The notes under the pieces were generated by a model. That model was not told the DNA's origin and ran no database searches. It was given only the letters and a program-made list of their open reading frames with translations. 64,000 bases of DNA from Roseovarius tolerans (lineage in GTDB: Bacteria > Pseudomonadota > Alphaproteobacteria > Rhodobacterales > Rhodobacteraceae), in the NCBI RefSeq assembly GCF_900109855.1, contig NZ_FOBO01000007.1, positions 62,001 through 126,000 on the forward strand, read 5' to 3'. Each line of letters opens with the position of its first letter. The stretch's first letter is position 1. A program made the translations under genes and the position numbers. Of this stretch, positions 7,169 through 17,847 are shown piece after piece.

Positions 7169-7630
7169 CTAGAACGCAAGCGGTGCATTTTCCTTGATCT
7201 CCTTCAGGACAAAGAAGGTGCGAATCTGACGGACGCCGGGCAGCGCAATCAGCATCTTGTTGTGCATCGTGTTGAAATCATTCATGTCGCTTACCCGGAT
7301 TTTCAGAAGATAGTCGAAATCTCCGGCGACCAGGTGACAATCGAGCAGTTCCTTCATTTCCGACACTGCCGCCTCGAACGCGGCGAAACTTTCCGGGGTC
7401 GAGCGGTCGAGCACGACACCGACCATCACCAATGTGCCCCGCGCGACCGAGGCCGGGTTCACATGCCCCATGACCCGCAAAATGTGCCCGGCCTCGAACA
7501 GGGCCTGCGTGCGCCTGTGACAGGTGGCCGGGCTGACATTCACCGCCTTGGCAATCTCGGCATTGGTCAGCCGCCCGTCTGATTGCAGGTGCCGCAGGAT
7601 ATTCTTGTCGATTCGGTCCAGTGCTGCCAT
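7169..7630 (-). CDS. Lrp/AsnC-family regulator next to ACC deaminase gene
   Basis: The protein has 153 residues starting at MAALDRIDKN. An N-terminal helix-turn-helix (about 5-55, DGRLTNAEIAKAVNVSPATCHRR) is followed by the RAM/AsnC ligand-binding domain (about 70-150, with HLVAGDFDYLLKIRV and LPGVRQIRTFFVL). An in-frame upstream start at 7657 is less likely because family members begin right before LDxID. It is divergent from acdS with 155 bp between. In many proteobacteria a divergent Lrp-type protein (AcdR) activates acdS, so that role is likely here by context. Confidence 0.88.
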   Translation of the reverse strand: MAALDRIDKNILRHLQSDGRLTNAEIAKAVNVSPATCHRRTQALFEAGHILRVMGHVNPASVARGTLVMVGVVLDRSTPESFAAFEAAVSEMKELLDCHLVAGDFDYLLKIRVSDMNDFNTMHNKMLIALPGVRQIRTFFVLKEIKENAPLAF

Positions 7631-7785
7631 GAGAGATTCTTTCGTTTCTACAATCACAAGATCTCAAAACAACACAATATGTGCAATAGATAGATAGATT
7701 ATCTCAATTAAACCAATCATTTCGAGCACACATTTCGCAGTCTTCTTGCTAACCTCTCTCGTAAAGCAAAACAGGAGATTGCCCC
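7631..7785. promoter_or_regulatory. Divergent promoter region between Lrp regulator and acdS
   Basis: These 155 bp are clearly more A+T-rich than the flanking genes and include a (ATAG)n-like run near 7686-7700. Both promoters and Lrp-family binding sites are expected here. An AGGAG at 7773-7777 serves acdS. I could not define exact -35/-10 boxes. Confidence 0.45.
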
Positions 7786-8805
7786 ATGTCGCTTCTCGAC
7801 ACGTTCGACCGCTACCCGCTCACCTTCGGCAAGACTGCCATCGAGCATTTGCCGCGCCTGACCGAGGCTGTTGGCGCAGGCGTGGGGTTCTACGCAAAGC
7901 GTGACGATTGCAATTCGGGGCTGGCCTTTGGCGGCAACAAGCTGCGCAAACTGGAATATATCGTGCCCGATGCCATCGCGAGCGGCGCCGACACGCTGGT
8001 CTCGATCGGCGGGGTGCAATCCAATCATACACGCATGGTCGCGGCGACGGCGGCCAAGATCGGCATGAAATGCGTGGTCATTCAGGAAAAATGGGTGCCG
8101 CATTACGATGCCGTCTATGACCGGGTGGGCAACATCATGCTGACCCGGCTGATGGGCGCGGATTCGCGGCTGGTCGATGACGGGTTCGATATCGGCATCC
8201 GCAAGAGCTGGGAAGACGCGATCAAGTCCGTCGAGGATGCGGGCGGCAAGCCTTACCCGATTCCCGCAGGCGCTTCTGTGCATAAATACGGCGCGCTCGG
8301 CTATGTCGGATTTGCCGAAGAGGTGGCCGAACAGGAGGCCGAGCTTGGCTTTACCTTCGACTATATCGTCGTCTGCGTCGTCACCGGCTCGACGCAGGCT
8401 GGAATGATCGTCGGCTTTGCCGCGCAGGACCGCGCCGACCGGGTGATCGGGATCGACGCCTCGTGCACGGTGGATCAGACGCGTGATCAGGTCCGCTCGA
8501 TCGTGGACAACACCGCCGATCTGGTCGGGCTTGGCCGCAAGGTGCGCGAGGATGAGATTCACATCAATCCCGATTACGCCTATCCCGCCTATGGCGTGCC
8601 CTCCGAGGAAACCAACGATGCGATCCGCCTTGCCGCCCGGACCGAGGCGATGATGACCGACCCTGTCTATGAGGGCAAATCCATGCAGGGCATGATTGAT
8701 CTTGCCAGGAAGGGGTTCTTCCCCAAGGGATCAAAGGTGCTCTATGCCCATCTCGGCGGCGCGCCCGCGCTCAACGGCTACAGCTACTACTACAAGGACG
8801 GCTGA
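7786..8805 (+). CDS. acdS: 1-aminocyclopropane-1-carboxylate (ACC) deaminase
   Basis: This is a PLP enzyme of 339 residues, the family's usual length, converting ACC to 2-oxobutyrate and ammonia in the cytoplasm. The PLP lysine is K52 ([12 protein letters not shown]), the Ser of SIGGVQSN is S79, and Y295-E296 (DPVYEGKS) and L323 (AHLGG) occupy the positions that separate true ACC deaminases (Glu and Leu) from D-cysteine desulfhydrases (Ser and Thr). ATG 7786 has AGGAG 9 nt upstream. It is divergent from an Lrp-type regulator and its 3' end overlaps the oppositely oriented GMC gene by 16 bp. Because plants and some algae make ACC, this points to an algal- or plant-associated lifestyle. Confidence 0.93.
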   Translation: MSLLDTFDRYPLTFGKTAIEHLPRLTEAVGAGVGFYAKRDDCNSGLAFGGNKLRKLEYIVPDAIASGADTLVSIGGVQSNHTRMVAATAAKIGMKCVVIQEKWVPHYDAVYDRVGNIMLTRLMGADSRLVDDGFDIGIRKSWEDAIKSVEDAGGKPYPIPAGASVHKYGALGYVGFAEEVAEQEAELGFTFDYIVVCVVTGSTQAGMIVGFAAQDRADRVIGIDASCTVDQTRDQVRSIVDNTADLVGLGRKVREDEIHINPDYAYPAYGVPSEETNDAIRLAARTEAMMTDPVYEGKSMQGMIDLARKGFFPKGSKVLYAHLGGAPALNGYSYYYKDG

Positions 8806-10412
8806 GCGGCGTGATCCTCGAGGATCATCTCCGAGGCCTTTTCCCCGATCATGATCGCGGGCGCATTGGTGTTGCCCGAGACGATCTCGGGCATGATCGA
8901 GCAATCGGCGACGCGCAGCCCCGTGACCCCGTGGACGCGTAGCCGCGCATCCACCACCGCACCCTCGCCTTGCCCCATCTTGCAGGTGCCGGTGGGGTGG
9001 TAGATCGTGGTGGAATAATTCCGCGCCCAGTCGAGCGTGCCCTCGTAGTCATCGAGATCAAGCGTCGCGTCGGGGCGAAATTCCTCTGAGATCTTGGTGC
9101 TGAGCGGCGCGTGCTGGGCGATGCGGCGGGCAATCTTGATGCCTTCGACGATGGTCCGGCAATCGGTCTCGGTCGACAGGTAATTGGGGTGAATTTTCGG
9201 GTAGGTGCGCGGATCGGCCGAGGCGAGGCGGATCTGCCCCCGGCTCTCGGGGCGTAATTGGCAGACCGACATGGTGAAGGCCGAGAAGCGATGTGGCCCC
9301 TCGCCCGGGCTGTCGGCGGACCAGGGCTGCACGTGGAACTGGATATCGGGCGTTTCGACATGATCGCCGGTGCGCATGAAGCCGGTGGCAAGGCTCGCGG
9401 CCATGGCCATCGGCCCGGCGCGGAACATCGCGTATTTCAGCGCGATACGCGCCTGATCGAACAGGCTGCGCACCTCGTCGTTCAGCGTCGGCTCATTGCA
9501 TTTGAACACCAGCCGCGCCTGCAAGTGGTCCTGCATGTTGCGGCCCACGCCGGGCAGGTCGCATAGCGGTTCGATGCCGTGCTCTTGAAGATGCGCGGCC
9601 TCGCCCAGTCCCGACAGCATCATCAGTTGCGGCGAGCCGATGGCCCCTGACGACAGGATCACCTCGCGCCCGGCGCGCACGACATGCGACACCCCTCCGC
9701 GGTCGCGATAGGCCACTCCGGTTGCGCGCGTCCCGTCAAATGTGATGTGGCTGGCCTGCGCGCGGGTCAGGATGGTCAGGTTCTCGCGTCCTCGCACCGG
9801 GTTGAGAAAGGCCACCGCCGAGGAACACCGCCGCCCGTTGCGCGTGGTCAACTGGAAATAGCCCACGCCTTCCTGCGTCGCCCCGTTGTAATCGGGGTTG
9901 AACGGATAGCCCGCCTCTTGCGCGGCGGCCACCCACGCATCGCAGATGGGCCGTTGCAGGCGCATGTTCGACACCGACAGAGACCCCTGGTCTCCGTGAT
10001 AATCATCTGCGCCGCGTTCCTGCCGCTCGGAGCGTTTGAAGAGCGGCAGCACATCGTCCCAGCCCCAGCCCGGGTTGCCCATCTGCGCCCAGCGGTCGTA
10101 ATCCTGCGGCTGTCCGCGCACATACAAAAGCCCGTTGAGCGACGATGACCCGCCCAGAACCTTGCCGCGCGGCCAGTCGAGGGCGCGGCCATTGAGGCCT
10201 GGATCAGGCTCGGTGCGATAACACCAATCCACCGACGGGTTGTGCATGGTCTTGAAATAACCCACCGGAATATGAATCCACGGGTTCCAGTCGCGTCCGC
10301 CCGCCTCCAGCAGCACGACCTTGGTCTTGGGATCGGCGGAGAGGCGATTCGCCAGAACGCACCCGGCAGAGCCCGCGCCGACAATCACGTAATCCGCTGA
10401 TATCTCCGACAT
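8790..10412 (-). CDS. GMC-family flavin dehydrogenase (choline/alcohol dehydrogenase type)
   Basis: The protein has 540 residues from MSEISADYV. The N-terminal FAD site [14 protein letters not shown] is at residues 9-22. The GMC signature regions ([31 protein letters not shown]) follow. The C-terminal catalytic His is in [10 protein letters not shown], and Asn in [15 protein letters not shown]. The length and motifs match BetA-like alcohol dehydrogenases, which oxidise a primary alcohol and pass electrons to quinone or another acceptor. It is divergent from the TRAP operon starting at 10530, so the imported solute may be its substrate. The substrate cannot be read from sequence. An in-frame TTG at 10430 is a poorer start. 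Confidence 0.85.
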   Translation of the reverse strand: MSEISADYVIVGAGSAGCVLANRLSADPKTKVVLLEAGGRDWNPWIHIPVGYFKTMHNPSVDWCYRTEPDPGLNGRALDWPRGKVLGGSSSLNGLLYVRGQPQDYDRWAQMGNPGWGWDDVLPLFKRSERQERGADDYHGDQGSLSVSNMRLQRPICDAWVAAAQEAGYPFNPDYNGATQEGVGYFQLTTRNGRRCSSAVAFLNPVRGRENLTILTRAQASHITFDGTRATGVAYRDRGGVSHVVRAGREVILSSGAIGSPQLMMLSGLGEAAHLQEHGIEPLCDLPGVGRNMQDHLQARLVFKCNEPTLNDEVRSLFDQARIALKYAMFRAGPMAMAASLATGFMRTGDHVETPDIQFHVQPWSADSPGEGPHRFSAFTMSVCQLRPESRGQIRLASADPRTYPKIHPNYLSTETDCRTIVEGIKIARRIAQHAPLSTKISEEFRPDATLDLDDYEGTLDWARNYSTTIYHPTGTCKMGQGEGAVVDARLRVHGVTGLRVADCSIMPEIVSGNTNAPAIMIGEKASEMILEDHAAQPSL

Positions 10413-10529
10413 TTCCAAATGACCTTTCAAGCTGCGTGAGAGTCAAAAAGTTTTTCCTTGCCAGATCGACCATAAGTCGAGCAATATTGAGACTGCAAGT
10501 ATCAAAATTGCAAAATCAGGGAGGAAACC
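10413..10529. promoter_or_regulatory. Divergent promoter region, GMC dehydrogenase / TRAP operon
   Basis: This 117-bp gap separates two divergent transcripts and is locally A+T-rich (near 10440-10520). GGGAGGAAACC directly precedes the TRAP start at 10530. It is the likely site of control by the IclR-type regulator encoded at the end of the operon, by analogy; no operator dyad is obvious. Confidence 0.4.
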
Positions 10530-11765
10530 ATGAAAGCATCGAAAGCCCTAGCCGGGATTTCCCGGCGGGATTTATTCCGTCTGTCGGGTCAGTTCGGCCT
10601 GTCATCCGTGGTCTTGGGCGCGGGCGCGCTGACGGGGGCGGTCAGCCTGCCCTCCCTCGCACGCGCCGCCGAAAGCACCTATGAGAAGCGCTTTGCCAAG
10701 GAGCCCAAGCACACTCTGAAACTGGGTGCTGCCGGCTTCAACGCGCGCAACCTGCTGATCGAGCGCGCCGGCGTTCTTGAATTCGCCCGCGATCTGGAGG
10801 AGCGGACCGAGGGCGAAATCCGTGTGGAATTCATCGGTGACAACCAGATTTGCGGCCAGCTCAACTGTGTCGAGAAAACCCAGACCGGCGTGGTCGACAT
10901 GTATGCCGCGTCAACCCAGAACTCGGCAGGCGGCGCGCCCTATCTCAACGTGCTCGATTATGCCTACATGTTCCCCAGCCGTGCGGCGCAGTACCATTTC
11001 CTCTATTCCCCGGCCTCGCAGCGCGTGCTGCGCGAGCCGCTGGAAAAGCGGCACGGTCTGAAATTCCTGTTCTCGCATTGCGAATTGCGCGGGCTTCAGA
11101 TGGGCAACAATTTTGCCGACAAGCCCACCGTGACCAAGATCGAGGAACTCTTCGGTACCAAGAACCGCGTGACGGGTACGCAGCTGGGCCGCATCGCGAT
11201 GCAGCTTCTGAACCTCAACCCGGTGCCGGTGGCCTGGGAAGAGACGCTCGACGGACTCAAGCAAGGCCTTATCGACGGGGCCGAGACGTGGGCATCGGCG
11301 GTGGCCTATGCCAACATGTCGCCGGTGGTCAGCCAATCGGTCGACCTGAAGTTCTTCTGCGGGACCGAGCACACCTCCATGTCGGTGCGCGTCTTCGACG
11401 CGATGGAGCCGCATCTTCAGGATGCGATCATGGAATCGGCCTATCTGGCGCAGGTTCATGTGCAGGCAGCGAACGAGGCGGCGCTGGTCAAGACCGTGGG
11501 CTTCTCCGATCCGCAGCTTCCCGGTACGATCTTTGCCGAGAACAACGTGCGGCCTGCCTTCCTCGCCGACGATCAGATCAAGATGGCCGAGGAAATGTGC
11601 TCACCCGAGTTCAACCCCGAGCCCTGGGCGCAATGGCGCGAGCGGCTCAACGGCTGGGCCGGGGGCATCGACACCTATCAGGAGATCTACGACACCGCGC
11701 GCGAGATCCCCATTGATACCCTGCCCGAGAATGTCGAGCCGCGCCGCTGGTGGCGGTCGGCCTGA
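10530..11765 (+). CDS. TRAP transporter solute-binding protein with Tat signal
   Basis: The protein has 411 residues and binds a substrate in the periplasm for the adjacent TRAP permease. A twin-arginine signal (SRRDLFRLSG, R12-R13) is followed by a hydrophobic stretch and an ARAA cleavage site near residue 47. The remainder fits the DctP-type fold (GDNQICGQLNCVEKTQTG; EETLDGLKQGLIDGAETW). The Tat signal means it is exported folded, unlike most DctP proteins, which use Sec. It is the first gene of a P-Q-M operon followed by an IclR regulator. The ligand is unknown; a carboxylate or small zwitterion is typical. Confidence 0.88.
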   Translation: MKASKALAGISRRDLFRLSGQFGLSSVVLGAGALTGAVSLPSLARAAESTYEKRFAKEPKHTLKLGAAGFNARNLLIERAGVLEFARDLEERTEGEIRVEFIGDNQICGQLNCVEKTQTGVVDMYAASTQNSAGGAPYLNVLDYAYMFPSRAAQYHFLYSPASQRVLREPLEKRHGLKFLFSHCELRGLQMGNNFADKPTVTKIEELFGTKNRVTGTQLGRIAMQLLNLNPVPVAWEETLDGLKQGLIDGAETWASAVAYANMSPVVSQSVDLKFFCGTEHTSMSVRVFDAMEPHLQDAIMESAYLAQVHVQAANEAALVKTVGFSDPQLPGTIFAENNVRPAFLADDQIKMAEEMCSPEFNPEPWAQWRERLNGWAGGIDTYQEIYDTAREIPIDTLPENVEPRRWWRSA

Positions 11766-11866
11766 CACGCTAGGTTTGGGTCGGGCAGCGCCATCTGCGC
11801 GGCCCGACCCCCAGGCCGCCGAAACGTGCGGCCAAGACATACGGCAACCCAAAGGGAGGAGTGGGC

Positions 11867-12535
11867 ATGACCGGCTGGTTTCAGGGCACGGGAGAGATCT
11901 TCAGTGCCCTCGCCTCGGGCGATTCATGGATGTTGAGCGAAGCGATGCGCGCGCCCTCGGTCTGGCCGCTGGGCCTGATCGCGATGCTGGTCGTGGCGGT
12001 CGGATTTCTGATCCTCTACCGCATCGTGCCATGGGCCGAGCGCAATTTCGAGCAATCGCTGATGGTCATCTCTTATCTCGCCATCGGCGGGATCATCTTT
12101 GTCGAGGTGTTCCGCCGCTTCGTGCTGTCGCAACAGGCGCCGTGGTCGACCACGCTGCCGCCGTTCCTATTTCTGATCATGACATGGTTCGGCTGCTCCT
12201 ATAACGTCAAGTTGCGCACCCACCTCGCCTTTGCCGAATTCCGCACCGCCATGCCGCGTGCCGGGCAGATGGGCTGCCTGATGCTCGATGCGCTGCTGTG
12301 GATCGGGTTTTCCTGGGTGGTGGTCGTCACCTCGACCAAGGTAGTGGCCAATTCCGCCGCCAATTTTCAGATCATGCTGGGCACAGACAATATCATGCAA
12401 TGGTGGTTCCTCCTGTCGGTGCCGCTCGCCTTCACCACACTGGTGGCGCGGGTGATCGAGAACCTGCTGCGTGACATCGCCAATTTCCGACGTGGCGACA
12501 CGCTCATCACCCAAGCCGTGATCGGAGGCGACTGA
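11867..12535 (+). CDS. TRAP transporter small membrane subunit (DctQ type)
   Basis: The protein has 222 residues with four hydrophobic segments, as in DctQ (about 25-48, 65-88, 100-120, 175-195). ATG 11867 is chosen over the in-frame GTG at 11861 because GGGAGGA ends at 11860, right against the GTG but correctly spaced for the ATG. The N-terminus is longer than in short DctQ proteins. It lies between the binding protein (100-bp gap) and the large subunit (1-bp gap). It bridges binding protein and permease in the inner membrane. Confidence 0.85.
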   Translation: MTGWFQGTGEIFSALASGDSWMLSEAMRAPSVWPLGLIAMLVVAVGFLILYRIVPWAERNFEQSLMVISYLAIGGIIFVEVFRRFVLSQQAPWSTTLPPFLFLIMTWFGCSYNVKLRTHLAFAEFRTAMPRAGQMGCLMLDALLWIGFSWVVVVTSTKVVANSAANFQIMLGTDNIMQWWFLLSVPLAFTTLVARVIENLLRDIANFRRGDTLITQAVIGGD

Positions 12536-12536
12536 C

Positions 12537-13898
12537 ATGACCGACCCTTCGACCCTCGTCACGCTCATTTCCATCGCGGTGACGCTGCTCTTCATGCTGG
12601 GCGTGCCGGTCTTTCTGGTGATCGGCTACTGGGTGATCGGTGTGTCCTTCGTCCTTGGCATGCCCTTGCAGAATATCGGTGGCGCGCTGGCGGATGTGTT
12701 CACCGATGGCTTTGCGCTTCTGGCCATGCCGCTCTTCATTCTGACCGGCGACCTGATCAACCGCTCCGGTATCGCCCGACGGCTCTCGGATTTCGCCTAT
12801 GCCTGTCTTGGATGGATACGCGGCGGGCTGGCGATGGCGTCGCTCGGGGCCTGCGGGCTCTTCGCCGCGATCTCCGGCTCTAACTCCGCCACCACGGCTA
12901 CCATCGGCTCGATGCTGCATCCTGAAATGGTCAAAGGCGGCTATGACGAGCGATTTTCGGCCGCGACGGCGGCGGCAGGCGGCACCGTGGGCATCATCAT
13001 CCCGCCCTCGATCATCTTCATCGTCTACGGCTTCTTGCTCAACCTGCCGATTTCGGACCTGTTCGTCGCCGGTATCATTCCAGGCGCGCTGATGGTCGGG
13101 GCGATGATGTTCGCCGCCTTCCTGATCTGCTTTAGCAACAAGTGGGGCATTCTGATCGCGCTCAGCCCGATGCGGGTGTTCAAGACCGCGATCGGTGCCT
13201 GGCTCGGCTTCTTCGCCATCGGCCTCGTGCTCTGGGGCATCTACACGGGCAAATTCTCACCCACCGAAGCAGCGGGCGTAACCGTCGGATTTTGCGTGAT
13301 CGTGGGGTTCATCAGCCTCCCGCTCTACAAGATGATGGGTGGGGCCAAGGGCCGCGACGTCAGTGAAAAGCGGGTCTCGGAAATGCTCGTCGTCGAAGGG
13401 TTCAGCCCGCTGGAACTGCCCTCGATCACCATGCGCTCGGCGCAGATCACCGGTATCCTTGCACCGCTCATCGCGGTGTCGGTGGTGATGCAGCAGATCC
13501 TGTCGGTTCTGGGCGCACAGGAACTGATCGGCAATTTCGTGACCTCGATGGGTGGCTATTACGCGGTGCTCTTCACCTCGATGGCGATTGTCTTCGTCTG
13601 CGGCATGGTGCTCGAAAGCCTGCCGGTGACGATCATCCTCGCGCCCATTCTGGCCCCCATCGCGCATGAGGTAGGCGTCGAGCCGGTGCAATTCGCGGTG
13701 ATCTTCCTTGTCGGCGCTTCCATCGGATTCATCACGCCGCCCTACGGGCTCAATCTCTATGTCGCATCCGGTGTGACGGGCGTTCCCTATTTCCGCCTGT
13801 TGCGCTACACGGTCCCCTATCTTGTGGCTTTGCTTTCGGTCTGGTTCATCGTGGCCCTCGTACCGGAGCTTTCGACGGCCCTGCTTCCGAACCGCTGA
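12537..13898 (+). CDS. TRAP transporter large permease subunit (DctM type)
   Basis: The protein has 453 residues with about 12 hydrophobic segments, the normal size for DctM. Conserved stretches include LLAMPLFILTGDLINRSG, ISGSNSATTATIGS and VGIIIPPSI. It is the ion-coupled (usually Na+) permease of the TRAP system. It starts 1 bp after the dctQ-type stop, so translation is probably coupled. A longer-than-usual hydrophilic loop (about 260-285) lies in the middle. Confidence 0.9.
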   Translation: MTDPSTLVTLISIAVTLLFMLGVPVFLVIGYWVIGVSFVLGMPLQNIGGALADVFTDGFALLAMPLFILTGDLINRSGIARRLSDFAYACLGWIRGGLAMASLGACGLFAAISGSNSATTATIGSMLHPEMVKGGYDERFSAATAAAGGTVGIIIPPSIIFIVYGFLLNLPISDLFVAGIIPGALMVGAMMFAAFLICFSNKWGILIALSPMRVFKTAIGAWLGFFAIGLVLWGIYTGKFSPTEAAGVTVGFCVIVGFISLPLYKMMGGAKGRDVSEKRVSEMLVVEGFSPLELPSITMRSAQITGILAPLIAVSVVMQQILSVLGAQELIGNFVTSMGGYYAVLFTSMAIVFVCGMVLESLPVTIILAPILAPIAHEVGVEPVQFAVIFLVGASIGFITPPYGLNLYVASGVTGVPYFRLLRYTVPYLVALLSVWFIVALVPELSTALLPNR

Positions 13899-13911
13899 CG
13901 ATGGGGTATTC

Positions 13912-14685
13912 ATGGACGGTGACAGCACGGGAACGATCCCGACAAACCTGCGCCTGCTTCTGGTGATCGAAGAGATCGCCCGGGCAGGTGTGCCGGTCAC
14001 GCCCACGGATGTGAATGTGGCCCTCGGTCTGCCCAAGCCGACCATCCACCGGCTCTTTGCCACGCTGGAGGAAGAGGGCTTCCTGCAACGCGACATGGAC
14101 GGGCGCACCTATTCGCCCGGCCCACGGCTGCGGACCATGTCGGGCGGCATCCTGTCGTCGCTGCGCATCCGCACCGCGCGGCAGGCCATTCTCAAGCGGC
14201 TCAGCAGCGAGATCGGCGAGACCTGCAACATCGCACTGCCGGATCGCGACGCGATGATCTATCTGGAGCGGGTCGAGACAGAATGGCCACTGCGCATCCA
14301 ATTGCCCATCGGCACGCGCGTACCCTTCTACTGCACGGCAAGCGGCAAGATGTATCTCAGTTCGCTGGCGGGCACCCATCTGATGAAATACCTCACGGCG
14401 ACCGATCTGGAGGCGCGCACCCCCAACACCATCACCGACCGCGATCGGCTGGTCGAAGAGATTGGCGACATTCGCGCGCAGGGCTATTCCCTTGACCGCG
14501 AGGAATTCATGCGCGACATGATCGCACTCGCCGTGCCGATTACAGACGTCAACGGCCGCTTGATGGCGACGCTGGCGTTCCACGCCCCGACGCAGCGGTT
14601 CGATATCGCGCGGGCGCTGGAGTTTCGCGAGCAGATGCATGCCGCCGCCCGTGATCTCGCGAGCCTTGTCAGCGACGGCGGTTAG
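13912..14685 (+). CDS. IclR-family transcriptional regulator
   Basis: The protein has 257 residues. A winged helix-turn-helix (about 12-70; TPTDVNVALGLPKPTIHRLFATLEEEG) precedes the IclR effector-binding domain (about 85-250; YCTASGKMYLSSL, then REEFMRDMIALAVPI). It begins 13 bp after the dctM-type gene, so it is probably the last gene of the TRAP operon and its local regulator, sensing the transported solute or a breakdown product. The 3' end overlaps the convergent rmuC by 4 bp. Confidence 0.88.
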   Translation: MDGDSTGTIPTNLRLLLVIEEIARAGVPVTPTDVNVALGLPKPTIHRLFATLEEEGFLQRDMDGRTYSPGPRLRTMSGGILSSLRIRTARQAILKRLSSEIGETCNIALPDRDAMIYLERVETEWPLRIQLPIGTRVPFYCTASGKMYLSSLAGTHLMKYLTATDLEARTPNTITDRDRLVEEIGDIRAQGYSLDREEFMRDMIALAVPITDVNGRLMATLAFHAPTQRFDIARALEFREQMHAAARDLASLVSDGG

Positions 14686-15863
14686 CCCTTGCGCGCCAGC
14701 CCCTCATGCGGGGCGGGCAGGGCAGGCTCGGACTCGGGCGCGAGTTCCTCGAAATCGAAATTATCAAGCCGCCGCGCGCGCCGACCGGCCTTGTCTGCGG
14801 AAATCTTGATATCCGAGATATCCTTGGCCGCCTGATGGAAATGCCGGTCTAGATTTTCGACGCGACTTCCGAGCCGGTCCACATCGGCAAAGAGCAGCCC
14901 CAACTCGCGCCGGATCGCGCCCGCCTGTTCGCGCATTCGCGCATCTTTCAGAATCGCGCGCATGGTGTTGAGCGTGGCCATGCAGGTGGTGGGTGAGACG
15001 ATCCAGACCTTGGCCGCGAACCCCTCGCGCACCAGTTCGGGGAAATTCGCGTGCAGTTCCGCATAGACCGCCTCGGATGGCAGGAACATCAGCGCGCCAT
15101 CGGCGGTCTCCCCATCGAGGATGTACTTCTCGGAAATGTCGCGGAGATGCTTCTTGACCGACGTGCGCAGGAATTTCGCGGCCTCGTTCAACTCCCAATC
15201 CGTCTTGGCCCGGCGCAGCGCCTCATAGGCCTCCAGCGGGAACTTGCTGTCGATGCAGATCGGCCCCGGAGGATTCGGCAGGTGGATGAGGCAATCGGCG
15301 CGTTTGCCGTTCGAGAGCGTCGCCTGCAAGGTATAGCTGTCCGAGGGCAGCGCCTTGGTCACGATATCGGTGAGCTGAATCTCACCGAACGCCCCGCGCG
15401 TCTGCTTGTTCGACAGGATATCCTGCAGCGACAGCACATCGCCTGAGAGCTTGGTGATATTGTCCTGCGCCTTGTCGATGGTCTGCAGACGCTGTTGCAG
15501 ATCGCCCAGGCTCTGCGCCGTGCGGCGGGCCGAGCCTTGCAGGTTCTCGGTCATCTGGTTGCCCACTTCGGCAAGGCGTTTTTCCATCAGTTGCAGCATA
15601 TGCGACTGGCTGGCCGCCTGCGCCTCGGAGACGTGGTTGAGCCCGCCCGCAAGCTGATGCTGCCCGTCCGACAGCCCCTGCACGCGTTGGCCAAGCTGGC
15701 TCATCTGCTGCGCCAGCGGTTCCGTCATGCGCGCCGAGCGCGTGGCGGCGCGCACGGCGGTGATCAGCAGGATCACGATCAGCAGCAACACGCCCGCGCC
15801 AATCAGCGCGATCAGCGTGAGGGGATCGTCAAGCGACAGGGAATAGGGACCGATCTGGATCAT
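14682..15863 (-). CDS. rmuC: DNA recombination protein RmuC
   Basis: The protein has 393 residues starting at [10 protein letters not shown]. One N-terminal transmembrane segment (about 14-36) is followed by a coiled-coil region (about 45-130) and the RmuC nuclease-like domain (about 150-350; [14 protein letters not shown] is its hallmark). It limits DNA inversion and short-repeat recombination in E. coli. The start ATG overlaps the mutL stop as ATGA, so the two genes are translationally coupled. Confidence 0.9.
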   Translation of the reverse strand: MIQIGPYSLSLDDPLTLIALIGAGVLLLIVILLITAVRAATRSARMTEPLAQQMSQLGQRVQGLSDGQHQLAGGLNHVSEAQAASQSHMLQLMEKRLAEVGNQMTENLQGSARRTAQSLGDLQQRLQTIDKAQDNITKLSGDVLSLQDILSNKQTRGAFGEIQLTDIVTKALPSDSYTLQATLSNGKRADCLIHLPNPPGPICIDSKFPLEAYEALRRAKTDWELNEAAKFLRTSVKKHLRDISEKYILDGETADGALMFLPSEAVYAELHANFPELVREGFAAKVWIVSPTTCMATLNTMRAILKDARMREQAGAIRRELGLLFADVDRLGSRVENLDRHFHQAAKDISDIKISADKAGRRARRLDNFDFEELAPESEPALPAPHEGLARKG

Positions 15864-17704
15864 GTGCGACCGAACAGGCGTTCGATGTCCGACAGCGGCA
15901 ACTCGACATAGGTGGGCCGCCCGTGATTGCACTGGCCGGAATGCGGCGTGCGCTCCATCTCGCGCAAGAGCGCGTTCATCTCCTCGGCGCTCATCCGGCG
16001 GCCGGAACGGACCGAGCCGTGACAGGCGACGCGGCTGAGAATCGCGTCGATGCGGGATTTGAGCGTGTCGCTGGCACCCTGATCGTGCAACTCGTCAAGA
16101 ATGTCGCGCAAGAGCGCCTGCGCGTTGACCTCGCCCAGGATGGCCGGGGTTTCGCGCACGGCGATGGACCCCGCGCCGAACGGCTCGACCACAAGGCCGA
16201 GGGTGCCAAGATCCTCGGCATGATCGGCCAGCAGCGCGCAATCGGTCTCCGAGAGGTCCACGATCTCGGGGATAAGCAGCGCCTGCGCCGTGATGCCATT
16301 TTCGGCCATCTGGTGTTTCAGGCGTTCATAGACAAGCCGCTCATGGGCAGCGTGCTGATCGACGATGACCATGCCGGTCTCGGTCTGGGCGACGATGTAA
16401 TTCTCGTGGATCTGCGCGCGCGCGGCCCCGAGGGGCAGGGTGGTCGCGGACACCTCCTCCGGCTCCGGTGTCTGGCTCTCGGGCTCGACCCGCGCGCTCC
16501 AATCAGCCGCCATCTCGGCGAAACCGGGGGATTGCGCCTGATAGGCAAGGCTGCGTGCCTGCGGCGACTGGCGGTCCATCTGGTAGACGCGCGCGCCTTG
16601 CGGCTCTGGCCGGAACGCGCCCAATGTGGCCCCCGCCACGGTCGATGAGGCGCGATGCCCGGCCTCGGCCAGCGCATGGCGCAGCCCCGAGACGATCAGC
16701 CCGCGTGCTAACCCCGGATCGCGGAACCGCACCTCGGATTTCGCCGGATGCACGTTCACATCCACCAGCACCGGATCGCAGTCGATGAAGAGCGCCGCCG
16801 CCGGGTGCCGGTCGCGGCTGAGCACGTCCTGATAGGCAGCGCGCAGCGCACCATAGAGCATCTTGTCGCGCACCGGGCGGCCATTGACGAAGAGATATTG
16901 CGCCACGCTCGATCCGCGCGAATAGGTGGGCAGGGCGGCATAGCCGGTCATCCGTAGCCCCTCGCGCATGGCCTCGATGCGTAGGGCGTTGTCGGCGAAC
17001 TCCACCCCCAGAATGCGCGCCAGACGGCCATGCAGCGCATCGAACAGATCGCCCGACTCAGGGTCGGCGCGGAAGGTGATCCGCGCCTCGCCCCCGCCCG
17101 AGACATCGCGCAGGGTAAAGCCCACATGCGGCTCCGCCATGGCAAGGCGCTTGACCGTGTCGGCAATCGCCTGTGCCTCGGCCCGGTCGCTGCGCATGAA
17201 CTTGAGCCGCGCGGGCGTGGCGTAGAATAGATCGCGCAATTCCACGACCGTCCCTGCATTGAGCGCGGCAGGCGTGACCCTGCCCATCTGCCCGCCCGCC
17301 ACGGTGATCGTACCGGCCTCGTGCCCGGTGGCGCGCGAGGTGATGGTCAGCCGCCCGACCGCGCCCAGCGAGGGCAGCGCCTCGCCGCGAAAGCCGAAGG
17401 AATGTATGTTCAGCAGATCGCTGCCGTCGATCTTGGAGGTGGCATGCCGCGCCAGCGCCAGCGGCAACTGATCGGGCGCCATGCCGCAGCCATCGTCACT
17501 CACCTGGATCAGCGTCTTGCCGCCATCCGCCACCGCCACCTCGATCCGGCCAGCCCCGGCGTCGAGCGCGTTTTCCACCAGTTCCTTGACCGCAGAGGCC
17601 GGACGCTCCACGACTTCGCCCGCCGCGATGCGGTTGACGGCGCCCTCATCCAACTGGCGGATCACCGGGGAGGGCTGGCTTATATTGGGGCTAGGTTTAT
17701 TCAT
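15860..17704 (-). CDS. mutL: DNA mismatch repair protein MutL
   Basis: The protein has 614 residues starting at MNKPSPN. The N-terminal GHKL ATPase has [26 protein letters not shown] and GFRGEAL; a transducer domain follows. The C-terminal part carries DQHA-x2-E-x4-E (449-460, [12 protein letters not shown]) plus CHGSVRSG and GQCNHGRPT, so this is a MutL with intrinsic nicking endonuclease, as in bacteria without MutH. An in-frame ATG at 17758 is upstream, but the family start is near QLD...VNRIAAG. The gene is followed by rmuC with a 4-bp overlap. Confidence 0.95.
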   Translation of the reverse strand: MNKPSPNISQPSPVIRQLDEGAVNRIAAGEVVERPASAVKELVENALDAGAGRIEVAVADGGKTLIQVSDDGCGMAPDQLPLALARHATSKIDGSDLLNIHSFGFRGEALPSLGAVGRLTITSRATGHEAGTITVAGGQMGRVTPAALNAGTVVELRDLFYATPARLKFMRSDRAEAQAIADTVKRLAMAEPHVGFTLRDVSGGGEARITFRADPESGDLFDALHGRLARILGVEFADNALRIEAMREGLRMTGYAALPTYSRGSSVAQYLFVNGRPVRDKMLYGALRAAYQDVLSRDRHPAAALFIDCDPVLVDVNVHPAKSEVRFRDPGLARGLIVSGLRHALAEAGHRASSTVAGATLGAFRPEPQGARVYQMDRQSPQARSLAYQAQSPGFAEMAADWSARVEPESQTPEPEEVSATTLPLGAARAQIHENYIVAQTETGMVIVDQHAAHERLVYERLKHQMAENGITAQALLIPEIVDLSETDCALLADHAEDLGTLGLVVEPFGAGSIAVRETPAILGEVNAQALLRDILDELHDQGASDTLKSRIDAILSRVACHGSVRSGRRMSAEEMNALLREMERTPHSGQCNHGRPTYVELPLSDIERLFGRT

Positions 17705-17847
17705 TCCCCAATACCTAGCACGGATCAGAGCGATTCTGCCATATTCCCAATGCCGCATTCCAGGACTTGGGCAAAAGAAATCCGGTGCCTCGGGTTGGAT
17801 GGCTGTAACATTCCATTATGTGAATGCAAAATCCAAAGGAGTTGATC

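Noticed and set aside
7786..8805. D-cysteine desulfhydrase instead of ACC deaminase
   Set aside because: Glu at 296 and Leu at 323 are the ACC-deaminase residues; desulfhydrases carry Ser and Thr there.
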